A stretch of DNA of 64,000 nucleotides from positions 434,001 to 498,000 of the forward strand of contig CAWKDW010000003.1 in the NCBI GenBank assembly GCA_963848475.1, given 5' to 3'. The notes below the pieces were generated by a model. That model searched no databases, had not been told where the DNA came from, and was given only the letters and a program-made list of their open reading frames with translations. Position 1 is the stretch's first letter; each line of letters opens with the position of its first letter. A program made the position numbers and the translations under genes. This DNA comes from Solirubrobacter sp963848475 (GTDB taxonomy: Bacteria > Actinomycetota > Thermoleophilia > Solirubrobacterales > Solirubrobacteraceae). Below are positions 36,611-45,862 of the stretch, piece after piece.

Positions 36611-37509
36611 CTATGCGGAGGCCTCGTCGAGAAGGGAGAGTTCGTCCGCTGCCGAGCACCAGGCCGACCGCGGGCAGGACCGCCGAGAGCTGGTCACGTG
36701 TTGCGGGCGCTGGCGATCGGGGCGGCGACCCCGGGCTTGGCCGCGAGCCAGGCCACGGCGATCGCCGCGACCGGGACGCCGTGGGCGGCGGCGACCTCGT
36801 CCAGCGCGCCCAGCACGGCCTCGCCGCGCGCGTCGAGGTACTTCGTCGCCGTGCCGGCGCGCGGGCTGTCGCCGTTCGCGGAGCCCGGGCGGTACTTGCC
36901 GGTCAGAAACCCGCTCGCCAGCGCGTAGTACGGCGCGACGGCCAGCCCGTACGCGGCCACGATCGGGGCGTACTCGCGCTCGTAGCGCTCGCGCTCGACG
37001 AGGTTGTATTCAGGCTGCAGCCAGACGTACGGCGCCAGGCCTTCGCGCGTGGCCAGCTCCAGCGACTCGGTCAGCCGCTCGCCCGAGAGGTTCGAGGCGG
37101 CGACGTGGCGGACCTTGCCGTCACGCACCAGCGCGTCGAACGCGCGGACGGTCTCCTCGACCGGCACCGACCCGTCGTCCTTGTGGGCGTAGTAGAGATC
37201 GATGCGATCGGTCTGCAGCCGCGCCAGGGACGCGTCGACGTGCGTGGCGATGTTCTGCGCCGAGAGCCCGCCGTCGGAGCCGACCTTCGTCGCGATCACG
37301 ATCGCGTCGCGGTTGCCGCGCGCGGCCATCCACTCGCCGATGATCGTCTCCGAGATGCCCATGTTCGGGCGCATGTAGGTGTCCGCGGTATCGATGAAGT
37401 TCCCGCCCGCCTCGAAATACGCGTCGAGCACGGAGAACGAGGCGTCGCGATCCGCGGTCCAGCCGAAGACGTTGCCGCCGAGGCAGAGGCCGTAGACGTC
37501 GAGATCCAT
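36611..37509 (-). CDS. Aldo/keto reductase, two frame breaks near the 3' end
   Basis: About 298 residues from ATG 37509. Family signatures: GGNFIDTADTYMRPNMGISETIIGEW (catalytic Tyr and Asp), VIATKVGSDG (Lys), IDLYYAHKDDGSVP and the YNLVER region. The frame meets a stop at 36694 after IASARNT, but dropping an extra base at 36696 continues with DQLSAVLPAVGLVLG, and a second extra base at 36647 leads to ELSLLDEAS and TAG 36611. This is the usual AKR C-terminal end, so the short version is truncated by sequence error. NADPH-dependent; substrate unknown. Confidence 0.88.
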
Positions 37510-37531
37510 GGACCTCAGACTACGAAACGAG

Positions 37532-37556
37532 AGAGGGCGCCCGATGGGCGCCCTCT
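37532..37556 (-). terminator. Hairpin, possible terminator or attenuator
   Basis: A perfect 11-base stem AGAGGGCGCCC / GGGCGCCCTCT with loop GAT, between the small membrane protein gene and the aldo/keto reductase gene, in tandem with the next hairpin. No T-run follows on the minus strand. Confidence 0.5.
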
Positions 37557-37569
37557 AGACTCGCGGGGA

Positions 37570-37591
37570 CCGGGGGGCGGCGGCCCCCCGG
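37570..37591 (-). terminator. GC-rich hairpin, possible terminator of the gene at 37599-38048
   Basis: Nine-base stem CCGGGGGGC / GCCCCCCGG with loop GGCG, eight bases past the stop codon of the minus-strand gene. With the hairpin at 37532 it makes a tandem pair, typical of GC-rich actinobacterial termination without a T-run. Confidence 0.55.
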
Positions 37592-37598
37592 CCTGAAT

Positions 37599-38048
37599 CT
37601 AGGCCGCCGTCCCGGCCGGCGTACTGGATGGGGAGGCCGTGGTCGAGGTGTACTCGAACTCCTCCTCGGCTCCGAACAGCGCGTCGAGCACCTTCTTGCG
37701 CAGCCCCTCGGAGAGCGCGAGGGCGACGGCGCCGCCGACGATGCCCAGCAGCAGGACGCGGCCGAGGCCGCTCTTCTTCTTCTTCGCGGGCGCCTCGTGC
37801 AGCGCGACGCTGACGTCGCGGACGTTGCCCGCGGCTTCCTTGATGTGCTTCTGCAGCTTCTTGTCGTCGAAGATCTGCTTGGTCGGGCTCTTGCCGTTGC
37901 TCAGACGCCCATAGGCGTCGCGAGCCGACTCATAGGCCTGGACGATGTTCTGTCGCAGGTCGTCGTCTTCGATGAGCCGCTGGACGTACGGGTTCGAGCG
38001 GGCGGTCTGCGCCGCCTTCCCGGCCTTCTGCACCTTCTTGCTTGCCAT
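37599..38048 (-). CDS. Membrane-anchored protein of unknown function downstream of lon
   Basis: 149 residues from ATG 38048, with GAGGG upstream; an ATG at 38111 would overlap lon, so the inner start is preferred. A basic, helical, soluble part (SKKVQKAGKAAQTARSNPYV, DAYGRLSNGKSPTKQIFDDK) precedes a single transmembrane helix (GRVLLLGIVGGAVALALSEG) and an acidic/Ser/Thr tail. No family recognised. It is 22 bases after lon and probably transcribed with it. Confidence 0.7.
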   Translation of the reverse strand: MASKKVQKAGKAAQTARSNPYVQRLIEDDDLRQNIVQAYESARDAYGRLSNGKSPTKQIFDDKKLQKHIKEAAGNVRDVSVALHEAPAKKKKSGLGRVLLLGIVGGAVALALSEGLRKKVLDALFGAEEEFEYTSTTASPSSTPAGTAA

Positions 38049-38070
38049 CGCGCCCTCGCTCAACTCGCTT

Positions 38071-40452
38071 TCAAGTTCGCTCTCTGGGGCGAGCATACCC
38101 GGGTCGGCCATTCACAAGTGCGGCATCGAACACGTCGCCGATCTCATCGACCCATACGAATTCCAGGTTCTTGCGCAACTGCTCGGGGATGTCCTCGATG
38201 TCGAGCTCGTTGCGAGCGGGTGCCAGAACCCGCCGCACACCGGCCCTCTGAGCGGCCAGAGCCTTCTCCTTGAGGCCCCCGATCGGCAGGACTTTCCCGG
38301 TCAAGGTGAGCTCGCCGGTCATCGCCGTGTCGTCGCGAACCGGGCGCCCCGTGACCAATGACATCAGCGCCGTCGCCATCGTGATCCCGGCACTCGGCCC
38401 ATCCTTCGGGATCGCGCCGGCCGGCACGTGGATGTGCAGGTCGTGGATCGCGAACCAGTCGTCGGGCAGGTCGGCGTGGCCGCGCACGAAGGAGAGCGCC
38501 GCCTGCGCGGACTCCTTCATGACCTCTCCGAGCTGGCCGGTGATCAGCAGCTTGCCCTTGCCGGGCATCGCCGTCGCCTCGACGTAGAGCACGTCGCCGC
38601 CGACCGGCGTCCACGCCAGCCCGGTCGCGACACCCGGCTCCGAGGTCCGGCGCTTGAGATCGGGCTGGAAGCGGATTCGCCCGAGCAGCTCGCGCGCCTT
38701 CGGCGCCGTCACCGAGACCTTGCGCTCGTGCCGGCCCTCGGCCACGCTGAGCGCGACCTTGCGACAGGCCGAGGCGATCTCGCGCTCGAGCCCGCGGACG
38801 CCGGCCTCCCGCGTGTACTCCTCGATGATCGTCTTCAGCCCCGGGTCCGTGAACGCGATCTGCGAGCGCTTGAGGCCGGCCCGGTCGATCTGGCGCGGCA
38901 CCAGGTAGCGCCGGGCGATCTGGAGCTTCTCCTCGGCCGTGTAGCCCGCGAGCTGGATGATCTCCATCCGGTCGCGCAGCGGCGGCGGGATCGTGTCGAG
39001 CGTGTTCGCCGTCGTGATGAAGAGGACGTGCGAGAGGTCGAACGGGACGTCGAGGTAGTGGTCGCGGAACGTCGTGTTCTGCTCGGGATCGAGCACCTCG
39101 AGCATCGCGCTGGCCGGATCGCCGCGGAAGTCCGCGCCCATCTTGTCGATCTCGTCGATCATGAACAGCGGGTTGTTGGCGCCCGCGTCGCGCAGCGCGC
39201 GGATGATCGTCCCCGGCATCGCGCCGATGTAGGTGCGCCGGTGGCCGCGGATCTCCGCCTCGTCGCGCACGCCGCCGGCCGAGATGCGCTCGAACTTGCG
39301 GTCCATCGCCCGCGCGATCGATCGTCCCAGCGACGTCTTGCCGACCCCTGGCGGGCCGACGAAGCACATGATCGAGGAGCCACCCGGCTGCATGGGCCGG
39401 CCGCTGACGAGCTTGCGGACGGCGAGGAACTCGAGGATCCGGTCCTTGACCTTGGCGATGTCGTAGTGATCGGCGTCGAGCACCTCGCGGGCATGCGCGA
39501 GGTCGAGGTTGTCGTCGGTGCGCGTGCTCCACGGCAGCGAGGCGATCCACTCCAGGTAGGTGCGGATCACGCCGTGCTCGGCCGCGGCCTGCGGGAGCTT
39601 CTCCAACCGCGAGAGCTCGCGATCGGTCTGCTTGCGCACGTCCTCGGGCAGCCCGAGGCCCGCCAGCTGCGTGCGCAGGTCCTCGAGCTCGGCCTCCAGC
39701 GGGTCCTTCTCGCCGAGCTCCTCCTGGATCGCCTTGAGCTGCTGGCGCAGGACGTAGTCGCGCTGCGAGGACTCCATCTCCGACATCACCTGCGACTGGA
39801 TCTTCGAGCCGATGGCGACGATGTCGAGCTCACGCGCGAGCACCTCCGAGAGCCGGCGCAGGCGCTTGCCGACGTCGATCTCCTCCAGCAGCGCCTGCTT
39901 CTCCTCGACCTTGATCCGCAGCGCGCCCGCGATCAGGTGCGCCAGCGCGGACGGCTCCTCGAGATTGGCGACCGCCATCTGCAGCTCCTCGGGGAGGTAC
40001 GGGACCTCCTCGATGATGTGCGTGAACGTCTGCTGGACGTTGCGCATCAGGGCGGTCAGCTCGGGGCCCTCCTCGACCTCGTCGGGCAGCTCGGAGACGC
40101 GCGCCCGCAGATACGGCTCCTCGCCGATCCACTCCTCGATCTTCACCCGCTGGCCCGCCTGGACGAGGATCCGCAGGCTGCCGTCGGGCACCTTGAGCAT
40201 GCGCGCGACGACGCCCGCGACGCCGACCGTGTGCAGCTGGTCGGGGCCGGGCGTCTCGAGGTCCGGGTTCTTGGAGCCCAGCATCACGAGCATGCGGTCG
40301 CCGGTCAGCACGTCGTTGACGAGCTGGATGGAGCGGTCCTGGCCGACGGCGAGCGGCGTCAGCGTGTCGGGGTAGGTGACGGTGTCGCGCAGCGGCAGCA
40401 CCGGCAGCGTGTCGGGGAGCGGGCCGGGGAACTCACCGTCGATCGCGCTCAT
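38071..40452 (-). CDS. lon: ATP-dependent protease Lon
   Basis: 793 residues, uninterrupted. N-terminal LON substrate-binding domain (about 10-205), coiled region, AAA+ module with Walker A GPPGVGKTSLG near 362 and Walker B FMIDEIDKMG, then the C-terminal protease with the catalytic Ser in PKDGPSAGIT (about 684) and Lys in GGLKEKALAA (about 727). It degrades misfolded and regulatory proteins. ATG overlaps the hsp20 stop (ATGA), giving a heat-shock chaperone-protease pair. Confidence 0.97.
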   Translation of the reverse strand: MSAIDGEFPGPLPDTLPVLPLRDTVTYPDTLTPLAVGQDRSIQLVNDVLTGDRMLVMLGSKNPDLETPGPDQLHTVGVAGVVARMLKVPDGSLRILVQAGQRVKIEEWIGEEPYLRARVSELPDEVEEGPELTALMRNVQQTFTHIIEEVPYLPEELQMAVANLEEPSALAHLIAGALRIKVEEKQALLEEIDVGKRLRRLSEVLARELDIVAIGSKIQSQVMSEMESSQRDYVLRQQLKAIQEELGEKDPLEAELEDLRTQLAGLGLPEDVRKQTDRELSRLEKLPQAAAEHGVIRTYLEWIASLPWSTRTDDNLDLAHAREVLDADHYDIAKVKDRILEFLAVRKLVSGRPMQPGGSSIMCFVGPPGVGKTSLGRSIARAMDRKFERISAGGVRDEAEIRGHRRTYIGAMPGTIIRALRDAGANNPLFMIDEIDKMGADFRGDPASAMLEVLDPEQNTTFRDHYLDVPFDLSHVLFITTANTLDTIPPPLRDRMEIIQLAGYTAEEKLQIARRYLVPRQIDRAGLKRSQIAFTDPGLKTIIEEYTREAGVRGLEREIASACRKVALSVAEGRHERKVSVTAPKARELLGRIRFQPDLKRRTSEPGVATGLAWTPVGGDVLYVEATAMPGKGKLLITGQLGEVMKESAQAALSFVRGHADLPDDWFAIHDLHIHVPAGAIPKDGPSAGITMATALMSLVTGRPVRDDTAMTGELTLTGKVLPIGGLKEKALAAQRAGVRRVLAPARNELDIEDIPEQLRKNLEFVWVDEIGDVFDAALVNGRPGYARPRERT

Positions 40453-40898
40453 CTGTCCGTCCCGCGGATCGGGACGGTGCGGGCGCGGGCGGGCCGGCTG
40501 AGTGGCAGCTCGACGGTCAGGATGCCGTCCTCGTAGGAGGCGTCGGCGGCCTCGGCGTCGACCTCCGCGCCGAGCGAGATCACGCGCCGGAAGGGGCCGC
40601 GCTCGATCTCGAGCTGCTGGTAGACGCGGTCGTCCGCCGGGCCCTCCGGTTCGCGGTGGCCGGAGAGGACGAGCTCGCGGCCCTGAATCTCGAGCTGGAC
40701 CGCGTTGGGGTCGATCCCGGGAAGGTCGGCGCGCACGACCGCGCGCGGAGGGTCGCTCGCGTAGTAGACGTCCACGGCAGGCGAGAATCCGCCCCGGCGA
40801 CGCGGCGCGAGACCGCGGTCGAGAACGTCGCCGAACAGCTCGTCCATCTCCCGCCGCATCCGTTCGAAATTGGCGAAGAGGTCCCGCTCTTGAGGCAT
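40449..40898 (-). CDS. Hsp20/alpha-crystallin small heat-shock protein
   Basis: 149 residues from ATG 40898; an in-frame TTG at 40922 is an alternative. The alpha-crystallin domain (about 40-130) has VVRADLPGIDPNAVQLEIQGREL and the C-terminal DASYEDGILTVELPL. A holdase binding unfolded proteins. Upstream of lon with a four-base overlap. No clear HspR or HrcA operator was seen in the gap before 40985. Confidence 0.9.
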   Translation of the reverse strand: MPQERDLFANFERMRREMDELFGDVLDRGLAPRRRGGFSPAVDVYYASDPPRAVVRADLPGIDPNAVQLEIQGRELVLSGHREPEGPADDRVYQQLEIERGPFRRVISLGAEVDAEAADASYEDGILTVELPLSRPARARTVPIRGTDR

Positions 40899-40984
40899 TG
40901 GCGCCGATGCTACTTCAGTCAAACGACTGTCCGTCTACGCCGCTCAGGGGTTCCAAGGCGTCACCGCGCGAGTACGTTCGTCTG

Positions 40985-42257
40985 ATGCGCAGGTCGCTCG
41001 TGCTCGTCCTTTTCGCCTTGCTGGTCGCGGTTCCCGCGTCAGCACGGGCCAACAGCGTGACGCTGTGGGCCTGCCATGGACCCGCCGGCGGCGCGCTGCC
41101 CTTCGGCTACACGGCGTCCGGATCGTTCGAGGCGGAGTTCGCCGCGCCGAACGGCGGCTGCGGCGCCCCAGGCGGCACGATCCGGCTCGGCTTCCTGCAC
41201 ACGGACCCGCTCGGCGGCCATTTCGCCTCGCTGCGCTTCGCGCCGCCTGAGGGCGTGGCCGTCGACGGCGTGTGGCTCGGCCGCCGCGTCAACGGGCCGG
41301 GGTACTGGGCGCGCACCTCCACGACCGAGCTCGAGTCGCTCGACCAGCGAGCCCTGCTCGACGGCGTCTTCGCCGTCGACCGCCGGCGGCCAGTGGATCG
41401 AGCTGGGCATCCGCTGCGACGCCGACCCGGCGACGCACTGCGACGCCACCGGGACCGGCGTCGACTTCAACTTCGCCGCCCTGATGGTCCGCGACGAGTC
41501 CAAGCCAACGTTCACCGTCGGCGGCATACCGGGCTACGCGTCGGGCGCGATGGATCTGAGCGTCGACGCTCGCGACACCGGGCTCGGGCTGGCGAGCATC
41601 AGCGCGACGTTCGCGGGGGTCCCCGTCGCCACGCTCAAGCTCGGCCAGAACTACTGCGCCGAGCTCTCCCCGGGCGACAGCACGGCCGACCTTCCGCTCG
41701 CCGAGGACTGCCCGGCCGCGAGCCGCACGACGGTGGTCGTGGACACGACCGCGTTCGCCGACGGCATCCAGCACCTCCAGGTCGTCGTCACCGACGCCGC
41801 CGGCAACTTCAGCGTCCGCGACTACGACGTCAAGGTCATCAACCACCCGCCGGTTGTGGTCGTCCCGACCCCGACCCCGACGCCGCGCAAGCCGGTCGCC
41901 GTCGCCCCCACGCCGACGTCGACGCCGACGCCGACGCCGGTCAAGAACGTCGGCGTCCTGAAGGTCGCCAAGCGGTACTCGGTCTCGCGCGCCGGCTCGC
42001 TGAAGGTCGACGTCAGCTGCCCCGCCGCCGCGCCCGCCAGCTGCAGGCTGAGCCTCAAGCTCGCCGCGCGGCTCCCCGGCCGCAAGCGGTCCGCCACGAT
42101 CGCGACCGCCAGCAGGACGGCGAGGCCCGGCGCGCGCGCGAAGATCACGATGAAGCTCTCCTCCTCGGCCCGCCGCGCGCTGGCCAAGAAGCAGAAGCTG
42201 AGCGCGGTGCTGACGCTCGCCGGCGCGGCGCCGGTGACCGTGCAGTTGAGACGCTAG
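40985..42257 (+). CDS. Secreted beta-rich protein with Pro/Thr linker, one frame break
   Basis: About 423 residues from ATG 40985. Signal peptide MRRSLVLVLFALLVAVPASA. An N-terminal lectin-like or jelly-roll-like region of about 180 residues, an Ig-like middle (LDLSVDARDTGLGLAS, VVVTDAAGNFSVRDYDVKV), a linker of PTPTPTPRKP repeats, and a basic C-terminal domain of about 100 residues (SCPAAAPASCRLSLKL). One extra base at 41381 splits it. Similar secreted proteins of unknown role recur in this group. Divergent from hsp20. Confidence 0.75.
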
Positions 42258-42277
42258 GAGATCCGCGAAGCGATCTC
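42258..42277 (+). terminator. Possible hairpin terminator
   Basis: GAGATC / GATCTC stem immediately after the secreted protein stop, followed by AAA; between convergent genes. Confidence 0.4.
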
Positions 42278-42296
42278 AAAGCGCTCGCAGCATGGC

Positions 42297-42312
42297 GCGG
42301 GCGCCGGCCCGC
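42297..42312. terminator. Possible hairpin terminator
   Basis: GCGGGC / GCCCGC six-base stem with loop GCCG in the gap between convergent genes; could end either transcript. Confidence 0.35.
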
Positions 42313-42321
42313 TGCAGGGGC

Positions 42322-43326
42322 CTAGTAGGCGGAGGGGCGGACGAGGCGCGTGTCGACCGCCATCGGGCGTTCCGTGGGCTGGCCGAAGTAGAAGCCCTGA
42401 CCGAGGTCCACGCCGAGCTCGGCCATGGCGCGGAACTCGTCCACGCGCTCGACGCCCTCGGCGACGACCTTGGCGCCGAGTTCGTGGGCGCAGTCGACGA
42501 GCGCCTGCACGAGGCGCAGGCGAGCCGGGGAGTGATGGATGCCGGAGGTCAGCGCGTTGTCGATCTTGGCGATGTCGGGACGCAGCAGCTCGAGGCAGGC
42601 GAGCGAGTCGGTGCCGCCGGAGAGGTCGTCGAGGGCGACGAGCGCGCCGCGCTTGCGATGGCCCTGGACCATCTCGTGCAGCAGATCGCGGTCCGGGCAG
42701 CGCTCGGGGCGGATGATCTCGATGCAGATCCGCGAGGGGTCGGCGCCGAGACGGCCGACGACCGGCCAGGTGGTGCGCATCGAGCTCTCGACGTCCAGCA
42801 CCGCGCGCGGGTCGAGGTTGACGAACAGGATCTCGCCCTCGGGCAGCAGCGGCAGGCCGATCTCGAGCGCCGCGGTGCGGGCGCGGTAGTCGAAGGAGAA
42901 CAGCGCGTCATGGGCCTCGGCGGCGGCGACCAGCTCGGCGCCGCGCAGCTCGACGGTGCCGAGCATGCCGCGCATCAGCGCCTCGCGCCCGAAGGCTCGG
43001 CCGGTGGCCAGCTCGACGATCGGCTGGAAGTGCGGCTTCATCTGCCCGTGGGAGAGAAATTCGGGAAACCAATCGGTGCGGGCGCGGTCGAGCAGCGTCT
43101 CGGCCAGAACCGGCAGCGACTGCTCGTCGGCGAGGCGGACGGCGAACAGGCAGGCGCGCTCAGACCCCGAGAGCGTCTTGACGACCGTCTTGAGCCGGTC
43201 GTCCCACCCCGGTCCGGCCAGCAGCAGTCCCTCCACGGCGATATCACCCGCGGCGGGTTCAGTGGCGAGGTGCTCCACCTTGTAGAGCACCGAAGGCCGG
43301 TGCGAAAGCAGTCGCACGCCATCCAT
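42322..43326 (-). CDS. EAL-domain protein (c-di-GMP phosphodiesterase-like)
   Basis: 334 residues from ATG 43326; an in-frame GTG 43404 would give a longer form. A short N-terminal region of about 110 residues precedes an EAL domain with a variant signature GREALMR for EALLR, FVNLDPRAVLD, VALDDLSGG (for DDFG), IAKIDNAL and VVAEGVE. The main metal ligands (E, N, E/D and K) appear present. No sensor domain or membrane helix is evident. Regulator of c-di-GMP levels; activity uncertain. Confidence 0.82.
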   Translation of the reverse strand: MDGVRLLSHRPSVLYKVEHLATEPAAGDIAVEGLLLAGPGWDDRLKTVVKTLSGSERACLFAVRLADEQSLPVLAETLLDRARTDWFPEFLSHGQMKPHFQPIVELATGRAFGREALMRGMLGTVELRGAELVAAAEAHDALFSFDYRARTAALEIGLPLLPEGEILFVNLDPRAVLDVESSMRTTWPVVGRLGADPSRICIEIIRPERCPDRDLLHEMVQGHRKRGALVALDDLSGGTDSLACLELLRPDIAKIDNALTSGIHHSPARLRLVQALVDCAHELGAKVVAEGVERVDEFRAMAELGVDLGQGFYFGQPTERPMAVDTRLVRPSAY

Positions 43327-43378
43327 GGCGGCGGTGGCAGGGGTCACAGCCCAAGGATCGGCTAAAGCGGCTGGGTCT

Positions 43379-44177
43379 TTACCGACCGAGCTCGTAAGTG
43401 GCACCTTCGTGGGCGGCGTCGACCGGCGCCCCGAAGCCCCGGGCGCCCTCGGCGCGCGCCCAGTCCACGTCGAGCTCGTCCGAGAAGTGCGTCAGGACCA
43501 GCCGCTTCGCGTTCGCCCGGGCGCCGTGCTGCCCGGCCTCCTCTGGCGTGAGGTGCCCGCGCGGGCCTTCGCGCTCGGGGCGCGGCACCGTCGCCTCGAT
43601 CAGCAGCAGGTCGGTGCCGGACGCGAACGCGCACAGCTCGTCGTTGGGCGCGCAGTCCGCGGAGAAGGTGAAACGCGCGCCGTCGGACGCGAACTCGACG
43701 GCGTTGCAGGGGATGAAGTGCGGGACCGGCTGAAAGCGCGCCGTCAGGCCGCCGAGCGTCACCGTGCTCGCCGGGGTCGTAGATCGTCACGTCGAAGGCG
43801 ACCTCGATGTGATCGGCCGTCATCCCGGTCGCCGCGCACAGGCCGGCGAAGGCCTCGAGGGCACCCGGCGGCGCGATCAGGCGCGGACGTGCCGGCTCGG
43901 CGGTCCCGGGATGCCCGTCGACCGGGACGGGCTGCTGGCGCGGGGCGTAGCGCAGCCCGGAGGCGAACGGGACCAGGTCGAGGATGTGGTCGGCGTGCAG
44001 ATGGCTGATCACCACGGCGTCGACGTCGACGTAGTCGACGAAACGGCGCAGCTTGGCGAAGACGCCCGCGCCGCAGTCCAGCAGCACGGTCTGCCCGCCG
44101 CCCTCGACCAGGTAGCCCGAGCAGGCGCCATCCACGTCCTGCCAGGCGGGCGACTTTCCCAGCACGGTGATGCGCAC
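43379..44177 (-). CDS. Metallo-beta-lactamase-fold hydrolase, one frame break
   Basis: About 265 residues from GTG 44177. Motifs: DCGAGVFAKL, the HLHADHILDL zinc site, FSADCAPN and LVLTHFSDELD, as in RNase Z/arylsulfatase-like and phosphodiesterase relatives. One extra base at 43766 splits it (DPGE then TVTLGG). Substrate unknown. Divergent from the antiporter gene. Confidence 0.86.
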
Positions 44178-44219
44178 GAGCTCTCCAAAGCCTCCTGTGT
44201 GGGACCCTAGTACACACCA

Positions 44220-45432
44220 GTGACGCTGCTCGCCGAAGTCGGGTTCGACGTCGTGGCGCTGATCCTCGGCGGGCTGCTGATGCTCGGCGCGCTCCTGTCG
44301 GGGCTCGCACATCGTTCCTTCCTGTCGCTCACCGCGCTCTTCGTGTTGGCAGGATTCGTCCTCGGAGAGGGCGGCTTCGGCGTGCTCGAACTGCGAGCGC
44401 GCTCGGAGTTCGTCGGTGACCTCGCGGTCGTCGCGCTCGTGGTGATCCTGTTCCGCGACGGCCTCGAGGTCGAGGCCGAGATGCTCCAGAAGGCGTGGCG
44501 GCTGCCGCTGCGCAAGCTGGTGGTGGCGATGCCGCTGACGTGCGCGATCGTCGCCGCGGCCACGCACTGGCTGATCGGGCTGGGCTGGACGGAGAGCTTC
44601 CTCGTCGGCGCGCTGCTGTCGCCGACGGACCCGGTGCTCTCGTCGAGCGTCGTCACGAACCCGCGCGTGCCACGCGTCGTGCGCCACTCGCTCAATCTCG
44701 AGTCGGGCATGAACGACGGGCTGGCCCTGCCCGCCGTGCTCGCCTTCACCGCGGTGCTGGCGGGCGACGACGAATTCGTCTGGTGGCGCTTCGTGCTCCA
44801 GGACGTCACGCTCGGCTTCGCGTTCGGGATCGCGATGGGCCTGGCCGCGGCGGCGCTGATCCCGCGCCACGCGAAGATCCCCGCCCACCAGCGCTCGCTC
44901 TACGCGCTGGGCGTCGCGTTCGCCACCTACGGCGTCACCGTCCTGCCGCCCGAGGGCAACGGCCTGATCGCCGTCTTCGTCTGCGCGATCACGCTCGGCA
45001 TCCGCCGCGACGACCTGCGCCAGGCGTTCGAGGAGCGCGCGCAGGACCTCGTCGAGATCGTCAAGCTCGGCGTGTTCGTCGTCTTCGGCTCGCTGCTGAC
45101 GCTTCAGCGGGCTCTTCGGCGACGGCTGGGCCGCGGTCGGCGTCGTCGCCGTCACGCTGCTGATCGCGCGCCCCGCGGCGATCGCGATCGCGCTGATCGG
45201 GACGAAGCTGCCGTTCTACCTGCAGGCCTTCATGGCCTGGTTCGGGCCCAAGGGCGTGGCCACGATGGCCTTCTCACTGCTGGTCCTGGCCGAGGGCTTC
45301 GAGAGCGCGGGGCGCATCTTCAACCTCGCCGCGCTCTGCGTCTTCGTGTCGATCCTGGCGCACGGGCTCTCCGACACGCCCGGCTCGAACTGGGTCGCTA
45401 ACCGTGCAGAGCGGCCTGCTCGTCAGCGCTAG
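44220..45432 (+). CDS. Cation:proton antiporter (CPA1 type), one frame break
   Basis: About 403 residues from GTG 44220. Around ten to twelve hydrophobic segments with SPTDPVLSSSVVTNPRVP and SGMNDGLALP, matching the NhaP/CPA1 family (the ND pair for cation exchange), FGPKGVATMAFSLLV near the end. One extra base at 45105 splits it (SLLTL then SGLFGDGW). Exports Na+ or K+ for protons. No C-terminal TrkA domain. Tail overlaps the next gene by 35 bases. Confidence 0.88.
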
Positions 45433-45643
45433 GGAAGGCCCACGCGGACTGGCGCCGGCGCTCCTGGCGGAAGACGAAGCGCATCTGCGTCGGAGGCCGC
45501 AACCCGTCGGGATGATCGGGCCGGAACGTCGCACAGGGCTCGTCCACTTCCAGCGCGCACAGGCCGTTGCGGGAGAAGAAGCACTCCTCGCAGGTGACCT
45601 TCTTGGACCTCTTGGCACGCGGCGGCGTGGCGACTGCTGACAC
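45398..45643 (-). CDS. Small cysteine-rich protein
   Basis: 81 residues from GTG 45643. A four-cysteine cluster CEECFFSRNGLCALEVDEPC (CxxC, 8 residues, C, 7 residues, C) suggests zinc or iron-sulfur binding; the C-terminus is basic. No family recognised. Convergent overlap with the antiporter gene. Confidence 0.6.
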   Translation of the reverse strand: MSAVATPPRAKRSKKVTCEECFFSRNGLCALEVDEPCATFRPDHPDGLRPPTQMRFVFRQERRRQSAWAFPSADEQAALHG

Positions 45644-45740
45644 GACTTCGACCGACCCCTTGGTTCACGACTTCGTCACAGGACGGTGGCGATCAAAGCG
45701 GAGCGCTCCGGGACGTGCAAGGGCAGCCCGTGCGCCGGAT

Positions 45741-45828
45741 CCGCAAAACGCAGGTTCTTCGTGTCGTTCCCGCAAATAGCCCGCAACGGCGGCTTTTCCT
45801 CCCCCTTTGCGGGGAGCGCATCCCGCAA
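45741..45828. promoter_or_regulatory. Cluster of five CCCGCAA-type heptamers
   Basis: In the 219-base gap before the NAD(P)-binding gene, CCGCAAA (45741), CCCGCAAA (45769), CCCGCAA (45780), the inverted TTTGCGGG (45806) and CCCGCAA (45822) occur within 88 bases. Spacing is irregular. This looks like a multi-site regulator-binding region upstream of the gene at 45863; no matching regulator is evident nearby. Confidence 0.5.
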
Positions 45829-45862
45829 TCTCCGTGATTTGAACCCTGTCAGCCTGGGGAGC

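Noticed and set aside
38049..38111. A longer start (ATG 38111) for the gene after lon
   Set aside because: It would overlap lon by about 40 bases; ATG 38048 has a GAGGG site upstream and begins the conserved-looking part.
40899..40984. HspR (HAIR) or CIRCE operator before hsp20
   Set aside because: No CTTGAGT-N7-ACTCAAG or TTAGCACTC-like inverted repeat was seen, only loose partial matches.
45686..45862. An N-terminal extension of the YbjT-like protein
   Set aside because: The frame is open but overlaps the CCCGCAA cluster, has poor composition for a protein, and ATG 45863 directly precedes the Rossmann loop with a good ribosome-binding site.
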